DNA of 64,000 bases, from positions 682,001 through 746,000 of the forward strand of contig BDSI01000019.1 in assembly GCA_003117195.1 (NCBI GenBank), read 5' to 3'. The DNA is from Eudorina sp. 2006-703-Eu-15 (lineage: Eukaryota; Chlorophyta; Chlorophyceae; Chlamydomonadales; Volvocaceae). The notes beneath the pieces are model-generated. The model saw only the letters and a program-made list of their open reading frames with translations, ran no database searches and was not told where the DNA came from. Of this stretch, positions 56,068-64,000 are shown piece by piece. The position numbers and the translations under genes are program-made. How positions within the stretch are numbered: position 1 is the first letter of the stretch; every line of letters starts with the position of its first letter.

Positions 56068-59000
56068 ATGGCCATCACCTGCCGGCTTCCCGCACGCCCG
56101 GCTTTCGCGTTCAGCTCGCGACACAGCCGCAAGGCTGTGGTTGTTCGTGCACAAAATAAACCGGCGAAGGTGCGGTTGCGGCATGGCGCGTAACGTTCGG
56201 CAGATGACCTTAAGGCAGCTCCAGAGCATGTTCCCCCGCTTGCGTGCCTGGCGCGGGCGCCTGTACCACCCGCGCTGCTCCGCCACCCATTTCACCCCTG
56301 CACCTCTTGGGCATTCTCGGCGGCATTCGCATGTTACGGACGGGCAGATACCGGTCTGACTCGCGCCGAGGGTGATTGCCCCCCACAAATGTCCCCAAAC
56401 TTGTATTCCCCCCTTCCCTGACGCACCCGCATCTGTATCTCCCTGTCGTTCTACCTCGCGGTAGTCTCCCGCTGGCGTGACGCTGATGGCAGCAGTTGCA
56501 ATGGTGCTAAGCGCTGGCCCCGCGTTGTGCCCCCTGGAGCTGCCGCTGCTGCAGCCTGCGCACGCGGAGGACGTCTCTGAGGTTCGTAAGCCGGGGTGGG
56601 TGCGCCTCGCCCGTGACGCGGGTAGCAGTCCAGGGGTGCAGATGTCGCGGACTTCGCCGTACCGTACGGGATCTTCGGCCTCTCGTGTACCTCGCGGCCA
56701 GATACAGTCCCTGGCGGCCAGCAGCATACCACACATTTTATCTGCACGACAGCAATGGGCAGATGCGCGCGAGCGGCTGCCTCACATGAGGTGGTATGTT
56801 GTTTGCGCCATGTGTCCGTACTGTTGCGATACCGCCGTACAACCTCGTGTCTTCCCCCGGGGATGGACGCACGCCTCCACGTTTCCCTCAGGAGGCGCTG
56901 ACGCCCTACCAGCGCCGTCAGCGGGAGCTGGAGCGCCGCCGTGAGATTCTTCGCCAGACGTGAGTTCCTCCTCTGGGCCCGCCCTCTCCGCTGTGCTTTG
57001 GCATCCCTGGGGCCCAGAGGGGAGATATGCAATGCATGCAATGCATGCAGGCACATCTTACCGTTGGTTCTGAAATTCGGGTATCGGGTTAGTGCAGATC
57101 AGTCCCAATCTTGAACACCAAGCGGCCCGGGAGGCGGCTGGGTGGAAGAGTTTCAACACGTAGGCGGTAGAAAGAACTGTGGAGACCTAAGACGCTACCG
57201 TCGGCTGAACCGGCTGTTGATGCGCCTGACCTTCCATTTCATCCCCGTGGCGCCGTTGTTTCGCGCTCGTTACTGCTGTTGATGATGTTGATGTTGTCGC
57301 GCAGGCGGGAGCAGGCGGAGGGCCGGGCGGGCAGCGAGGTGGCCGCGCCGTCGACTGCGGAGGCGGATGCGGCCGTGGAGGCAGCCAATGGTGAGGCGGC
57401 TGGGATGTAGGTCCCAGCCAGGCGGATGTAGGTCCCTCGTCTGGATCTGGCCCCCGATGGTTCCACGTTCCGAGTGATCTGGGGATTTGGGTTCCAAGCG
57501 GATGGATGTGGGTTTTGAATCTGGGCCGGGGTTGCAGGTGGGAAAGTTGAGGCGCATCGCACCCGCAGTCGCAGCATGAACGGTGCCCATCTGCCGATCG
57601 CATGCCGTACAGTCACCAGTACGACCAACCTGCTCCGGGACTACAACGGGACAAACTATCAACGGTGCCTGACAACGATGGTTGGTTCGGCCTCATACTA
57701 CGCGGTCCATGCCCTTAACTCCCTGAATGCGAACTGCCCTAGTTACATCGGCGGGTGAATGCCTGTCTGCCACGCTGACGCACCGGTCTCGGCACGACCC
57801 CCCAGCATATCCGTACGCCCGACCGTGTGTGTGTCTGGTGTATGTTTGTGTATGTGCCCCTTCCGTCGCTTTCCAGAGGAGCGTCGTGCTGCCGCCTCCC
57901 AGTTGGCGGCCGAGCTGAAGAGCTCCGCCGCCGCTGCGTACGAGAACAGCACCTCCCGTTACCGGGGCTTTGGCGGCTTCAGCTCCGCCCCACCGCCGGC
58001 GGCGGAGCCGGAGCCAGCCAAGCCGTCCCCCTCGCCGTTCTTCCGCCAGGAGACCAAGGTGGGGTGGGGTGGGATGAGGTTCAGAGTCGGCCTCGATGCA
58101 GGCGGTCTCTGTATGTTGTTGGGAAGATGGCAGCTAATCCAGGAAGGGGCCCCAGGCACGGGCCGATGGGTCCACATGGGCTTGGCTGGGGGCGAGTTGG
58201 CTGGGCTGGTGCTTGGGCTGGGCGCAGTTGGGAGCGGCGCTTGCGTGTATGGCCGTGTGCAGCAAGTGTTTTCAGTGGGTGCGCCGCACCCGTGCTGAGA
58301 ATACCGTTGGGCGTGTTAGGGTTGGACTGCCACTACCACTGTCAACTGTCAACTGTGCCGCCGGAGCAGACTCAGAAGTCGGGGGGAAGGCCAGGACGGC
58401 AGGCTGGGCGGCGGACATGCCGGAGCGCCTTCACACGCTAAGCTATTGGGTAGTATAGGAAGAGGCATATCTGAAAGAACCGGCCCGGCTGCAGAGGCTT
58501 ACCAGGCATCATATCCGGAGCTCTTCTGTGCCGACGGCGTTGTGACACGTCCGGGGTTCGCGCCAATCCGGCGCTGTTTGGGATGTGCTGGGATGTACTG
58601 TGATGTGTTGTGATGTGTGATGTGAACCGCACCAAAGGTATGTCCCAGGCCCGGCGTGTATGCAGCCTAGCCGCCCCGCGTGTGACCCGCCCTCTCGGCT
58701 CCACCGCGCGCCCGGGTGCCCGTCGCGCTGCAGCCGGAGCCGGCTGTCCAGGCACCAGCCAAGAAGGTCGCCGAGCAGCCCAAGGCCGCCCCGGTGAGTC
58801 GGCGACGGCCACCTCAAAGAATGAACACGCATCACACGAGTTGTCGTTGGTTGTTGGATGTTGGTCGTCGGCCGTTCCTTCCCAAGCATTTCACGCTGCG
58901 TCTGGTTGTGTACAGCAGTGCCCGGTCTTGCTCTCCCCTGCCCTGTACCCTTACGGTTGTACCGCGACTGTATGCCCACACGCACTGCAGCCTTGCATGG

Positions 59001-59337
59001 GCGATGTATTGAGCTGTTTAGGAAAACCCGCACTTTCCGCCCGACCCCGGGTGGTGTGTTAAGAGACGGCGCTGAGCAGGTCCTTTCATGGGGTCCGCGT
59101 GTTGTCGTGCCGTGCGCGCGGTGGTGGGTGCAGGCGCCGGCTGGCAAGCAGAAGCGCCGCGGCCCGCTGCCGCTGTTCCTGGCGGAGGTGCTGGTGCTGG
59201 GCAGCTTCGTGGGGGTGGGCCTCGCGGCCACCAAGTACTCGGAGCAGACATCTCGGGCGCTGGCGCTGGCGGGCGAGAAGGGCAAGGAGCTGTACACCGC
59301 CGCGGAGGAGGCCCTGGCCAAGGCGCAGCAGAAGTAG
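56068..59337 (+). CDS. Plastid-targeted membrane protein, unknown function
   Basis: Seven exons, 56068-56169, 56465-56581, 56892-56959, 57305-57390, 57877-58058, 58734-58793 and 59134-59337, keep phase and give 272 aa. Residues 1-34 (MAITCRLPARPAFAFSSRHS then KAVVVRAQNK) look like a chloroplast transit peptide with a VRA cleavage site. Residues 35-68 form a hydrophobic stretch ending in AHA-ED, which resembles a thylakoid-transfer signal with its processing site. Next come a charged helical region (QRRQRELERRREILRQTREQ), an alanine-rich helix, and P/A/K-rich linkers. One membrane helix (about 216-237, LPLFLAEVLVLGSFVGVGLA) lies before the short helical C-terminus. I do not recognise the family. 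A thylakoid or envelope protein with coiled-coil character is the best description. The ATG at 56068 is chosen because it alone gives the transit peptide in phase with exon 2. Confidence 0.75.
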
Positions 59338-61052
59338 ATGGCTGGGGGGACTGCGCTCCGCGCGGCATGCGGCGTGGGATTGGAGTGTGCGGTTGGGGGT
59401 CGGCGCGAGCGTCCCTGAAGGGACTGCGGAGGCCAACCATCCTAACATGACACCTCCGTCGTTCAGCGCAGGTGAACGGCAACTGCTTATGGGGTCGCTG
59501 GGAAAACCGGGGCGTTGTGACTTGGTGTGAGCTCCGTCGCGGTCCACCGCGTTGGCATATATGCGCGCATCCAGGGAAGTTGAGCGGGAGACGTGATCAG
59601 TCGCGTGCGGCTCGGGATGTCCCTCCGGACTGGCTAGTGAGGCTGCGGCACGGCGCGAGGGATTGTGTGGAGGACAGAACTCGAAGCGGAGGGGTGCAAG
59701 CGGTGCGAGGGTCGACGGCCCGGTCGCGACCTCGCATCGGCAGCTGGGCACGCGATTCACCGATATCCGGGTGGTGAGGGGGAAAGGAGCTGGGGAGTAC
59801 GGTACCGCGGAGCGCCGAGCCAGCCGAGTCTGGGTTGGCGTGTTTCTCCTCCTCAACCGCCGAACGATGAGTAATGCGCAGCTTGACGTATATTGCGTTG
59901 GGCGTACTTGCCCAAGCTGTGCTGAATTTGCAAAGGGTGGCGGCAGTGTTCAAATATCGTACGACGGGTGACAGCAGCCAGGCTTGTCGGTCAGATTCAC
60001 TGAGTCAGGCGACGATGGCAAGCGGTGGACATGGTTTACGGTACCCTCCTGCCGGCCCGGCACGCTTTGCGCTTAATGCCGGCATCGCTGTTGTCGTGCA
60101 TTCAGGCTGCACCCCTGTTGGTCCATTAAAGCAAGGCAGGGACGGCCAACAGGTTGGCGAATCGAGGCACGGCTGGAAGCCACGGCCGCGTCCCAACAAC
60201 ACCAAGCAAAACAACCTTATATATGGTATTTCGGACAAAGACGGGTGCAGGCGGCGCCTTCGATGCTGCCGAGCCCACCCGACGCAGATGAAGGGTCCTT
60301 GGCCGACGCTACGTCGCGTTTTGCGTTCATCCGCTGATGGCCAGGCGTGGGGAACACCCCTTCATACCTCACTTTCACAACACGTGTCTCTGAACAGACC
60401 GGCACGGTAAGCCGCCGTGGCCTCACCGTGAGAGCGGCGGGTATCCCCCCTCAGCCTCTCAACAAGGATAGGCAGACAGGACGATTGCAACACCAACCCG
60501 CGGGGTCCGCTGCAACATGATGAAGCCAAACACCCCAACGTTGGATACAACACAGATACGGACACGCCCGACATACCAGCGTACCGGAGCCACACGCCGG
60601 TACGGCAAACCCTACACGCTCATCAAACATCTCTCTCCGCCGCTCCCACACTACTACGCAAGGACCCATCCGCCGCGTCACGACCCACAAGCACACACCT
60701 CCATCGCCGCATCCAGTCATCCTGCTCAACACCCCCTCGGAGCGGTCGCCGCACGGAGGTCCCCGCGCATCGTAAGGAGCAGCGGCGATTTTCTCTTAGG
60801 AACGGCGGCGATTTTCGCAAACGACACGAGCAGCGGCCAAGAGCTCGCCGTAGGCCAGGCGCCGGGACCCCCCCTCCGCCTCTCGGCGGAGCCGCCCCAA
60901 AGTCGCGCGTCTGGGTCCAGCGCCTCGGATCACGCCCCGCAAGCGGCCGTCAGCACGGGCCGTGGGTCGTCAACGCCGCGCCGCTCTCCCCGCCAGTTGT
61001 ACGACCTCCACCCCCGCTGTGTGAAGGACGCGGAGGACACCCGACAGCAGCG
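59338..61052. other. Convergent 3' region, no gene called
   Basis: This stretch lies between the ends of the plus-strand plastid protein gene and the minus-strand DUF1997 gene. A 179-codon plus-strand frame at 60517-61056 is rich in R, P and S and has no family resemblance. A short hairpin-prone segment lies near 60780-60815, where GGCGATTTT is repeated (GCGGCGATTTTC twice). Confidence 0.4.
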
Positions 61053-62735
61053 CTAGGAGAGGGAGGAGATTGACGAGGGCGAGGAAGAGCCGGGGGCCGT
61101 GGACACAGGTGCTGATGTGCTGCTGGATGCCGTTGCTGTGGTCGATGCTGGTGCTGCTGCTGGCGAGGGCGCGGATGAGGGCGCGGACGAGGGTGACGTT
61201 GCGGGCGGGGTACTCCCCGGCTCGGCGTGCTGCGAGGCCGGCTGGTGGCCCCGCGCTCGGTGCGCCGAGGAGCCCATCGCTGCCGCGTTCGCGGCTGCGG
61301 TCGCTGCCAGGTCGCCCGCGGGGGCCGCTCGCGCCGCCACCGTCTGACCCGAGGACCACCTGCGACCCACGGGTCGTCGAAGCATCGTCATCGTCATTGT
61401 CATTGTCATTGTGGTAGTAGGGTAATAAAGGCGCTGTATTCAGGGTGTGGGTGTTAAGGGTTCAATTCAAAAGAGAAAAAAACCGAAACGGAGGGTGTTG
61501 AGGGTGTTCAACGGGCGACATCCTACCCACCGGGTACCACACCGTGCAGGCGGGCGTGCTCCAGGGGCCCCTCGAGGGCCCTATGACCCTGCCGCGTGGA
61601 GCTCCCCTCAACCCATCCCACCCCACCAAAGGGACGCCTGCACCGTGGCCATTGACTCTATCGCATATGCTCGTCGCTGCTCCATCGGCCATGTTCTTCC
61701 GACGGGATAGGCGTCCTATCCCCTCACGACCACCAGGCAAGCCATCCAACCACCTATCCACTCGGTGCAGCTCTGGGGCTCAAAGGCAGTTACCCCCCGT
61801 CCCACTTTTTTCACCCTCATTACCAGATCGCGGCCCAGAACACACGCAAGTCGGCCCCCCCCCCTTCCCCAACTGCATCGGCGCTGATCAACCTCATGCA
61901 GCGCTGAACGGAGCGCAGAGCGCCTGTCTGCTGCCGACTCATTGCGGTTCTGCGGTTCCGTACTGGTGCCGTACTGCCGTACCTGTTGTAGTCCGTCGCC
62001 AAGAGATCCAGGAAGGATGGCAGGAGCGAGGAGATGGCGTAGCGCGCGATGAGGCTGCCCGTCATGCCGAGCAGCGGCCGCGGCACCGCCGCCAGCGCCG
62101 GCGGCAGCATCACCGTTACCGCCACATCTACACTGCCCACGAGTAGCGACGTCGGGCCGTCCTCCGCCGCACCGGCACCGGCAGCGCCGCCGGCGGCGCC
62201 GGTGACCGCCAGCGGCGCGGCGGTTGCGGCGGCAGCGGCGGCGGCGCCGACCGATGACCCGGCGTCGCCACTGCTCCTCCCACTGCTACTGCTGGCGGCG
62301 TCAACGGTGCTGTGTACGACACTCGCGGCGACGCCGTCAGTATGAACTGCCGCGGCGCCGGCGGGCGTCACCGACGCGTGCGCCGTCCCGTCACCGGGCC
62401 CAGCAGCAGCGGCGCCAGACGTAGAGGGCAACGTCGCGGTCGCGGCTGCCTGCTCGTCCATCGACGGCACCACCGCCCTGACTGCGGCGGCGCCGCCGCC
62501 GCCAGCCCCGCCTCCGCTCCCCACACTGTCGACACCGCGGTGAAGGGTGGCCGTTGCAGCAAGGAAGCCATCCCCGGTCCCTTGCCCCGGATCGGAGGAT
62601 CCAACGGCCCCGTTGGAAGGTGCTGGACCCGGCGCCGCCGCCGCCACTGCCGCCGCCACTGCCGCCGTCGCCGCCGTCGATGCCGCTGGCCGCGCTGCCT
62701 GGCCCGAGGATGACAGGGACCCCGACGGCCCCCTC

Positions 62736-62773
<38 letters not shown>

Positions 62774-63946
62774 TGTACGGCCCCATTCATTGGCGGGCAC
62801 GTACAGCATTGCGTCTTCGATGAACGGCAGTGGGCCGGCATCGGACCGCGCGAGCGTCGTACCGACCGTACTTGCCGTATTTGCCGGCACGGCGGAAGAC
62901 GCGGTTGACACAACGACAGCGGAGGTCGGGCCCACGGCTGTGACGACTTGGCGAGGTGCAGCGGGCTGCTGGAGGGAGGCGATGTTCGCAACGCTGCTCA
63001 GGGATTGCGCAGGCAGCTTCGCCGCGGCTGCCAGCGTGGCCGTGGCCGCAGCGACGGTTGCGGGATGCGAGGGACCGTACGCCCCCGGCGGCCACACCTG
63101 ATCACCACCGTCAAAGCCGCCCACGCTTTCGCCCGCGCCCGCGCTGACGCCGCTCTCAACGACAGAATCTGCAGTTCCACTCCAACCGCCGCCGCCGCCA
63201 CTGCGGCTGCTACTGCTACTGCTACTGCTACTGCGGCTGCCATTGCTACTGCCGTTGCCGCAGGTTGTCTCTTGCGCGTCGTCTAATGCCCCGGACGGCC
63301 GTGCTGTAGCGACCCGTGGGTCAGTGCCCGCAACCGGCCGTTCCCCATGCCGAGACGGCCCCGGTTCAGTCGCCACCGCGGCAGCCGCCGAGCGGGCCGA
63401 GTCGGCGAAGGCATCGGCGCGGCGGACTGGACCACCAGCCGCCGGCCCGGGGTCAGCCCCGCCAGACAACGGCCTAAACTCCGCGTACACCACACCGTTT
63501 TCCCCCGCCGCCGCCGCCGCCGCTGGCGCCGCAGCTGCTGCCGACGTGGAAGTCGTAACGCCACCTCCGGCGGCGTTATCGCTGCTTGCCGAGAGGTTCT
63601 GTGAGCTGCCGCCGCCGCCCCCGCCGCAGCCGCCCCCGCCACCACCGCCCCCGTCGTCGTAGATTTCGGTGTCCACGACGTGTACGACAATCTCCTCCGA
63701 GTCCGTGTCAGTGGCATCGGTGGACGAGGTGCCGACGTCCCCGTCGAGAGGCCCTTCCGCCGTCGGCATCGTCTGCGAGGCGGCCGCCGACGGCGCCTGC
63801 CCCGCGGCCCTGGAGGCCTCGCTGTCATCGCGGCCGCTGCTGCCGGCAGCGCTGCTGGCGGCTCCGTTGGCGGCGGCAGTGGCGGCGGCAGCGCCACCCG
63901 ACTTTCCCGCCCGCGCCCACATCCGCTTGATGGATCTGCGGCGCAA
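61053..63946 (-). CDS. DUF1997-family protein with long low-complexity region (5' end uncertain)
   Basis: Two exons, 61983-63946 and 61053-61359, join across an AG/G codon to give at least 756 aa. The recognisable part is the end of exon 1 (VAVTVMLPPALAAVPRPLLG, then SSLLPSFLDLLATDYNR) continued by W at the start of the next exon. The split DYNRW matches the DYxxW end of the DUF1997 family, START-like proteins of unknown function found in plastids and cyanobacteria. Most of the first exon, ~600 residues, is alanine, glycine and serine runs, including about 15 glycines near 62738-62772. The C-terminal 100 residues are A/S/P-rich. The first ATG in this exon gives 63946, but an acceptor-like site lies just upstream near 63940, so further exons probably lie beyond the window. 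Function is unknown. Confidence 0.6.
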
Positions 63947-64000
63947 AGGATCGACGCATCCCGATTCGTTTGTGTTTTCCTGATGGGTGAGTGATTCCCG

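Overview
This is nuclear DNA from a green alga, most likely a volvocine relative of Chlamydomonas, Volvox or Gonium. Genes are GC-rich and heavily split by short introns with GTGAG/GTAAG-type donors and CAG acceptors. Proteins carry alanine/glycine/glutamine-rich insertions, a TGTAA-type polyadenylation signal follows one gene, and there is a chloroplast-targeted protein. The species assignment is inference. Nothing prokaryotic, viral or CRISPR-like was seen.

I rebuilt nine protein-coding genes by joining exons at GT..AG junctions and checking that the reading phase holds across every junction. From left to right they are: a plant-type mitochondrial carrier (minus, 1182-3643); a DUF1771+Smr protein with lipidation signals at both ends (plus, 4206-5071); the large ribosome-biogenesis factor UTP10/HEATR1 (minus, 5971-17166, 10 exons, 2550 aa); a gene-poor stretch (17.2-23.4 kb); two tandem paralogous NYN-domain (PIN-like RNase) genes (minus, 23418-26939 and 29053-32974); a repeat island (33.9-38.1 kb); a 19-exon secreted/Golgi nucleotide-diphospho-sugar transferase (minus, 40372-50372); a U-box protein (plus, 51540-53266); an aquaporin (minus, 53946-55486); a plastid-targeted membrane protein of unknown function (plus, 56068-59337); and the 3' part of a DUF1997-family gene (minus, 61053-63946, probably continuing past the window).

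The repeat island holds a long (TA)n(GA)n microsatellite, a foldback element with ~425-bp inverted arms and a stray third copy of its end, and a displaced copy of exon 2 of the glycosyltransferase gene. Several minisatellites lie in the glycosyltransferase introns.

The genes do not form one pathway, as expected for a eukaryotic chromosome. The most interesting items are the NYN pair with patchy near-identity suggesting gene conversion, the potentially dual-lipidated Smr protein, the mitochondrial carrier with a polyglutamine-bearing insertion, the foldback element, and the unrecognised two-stage-targeted plastid protein. Transcript evidence was not available, so exon ends are predictions.
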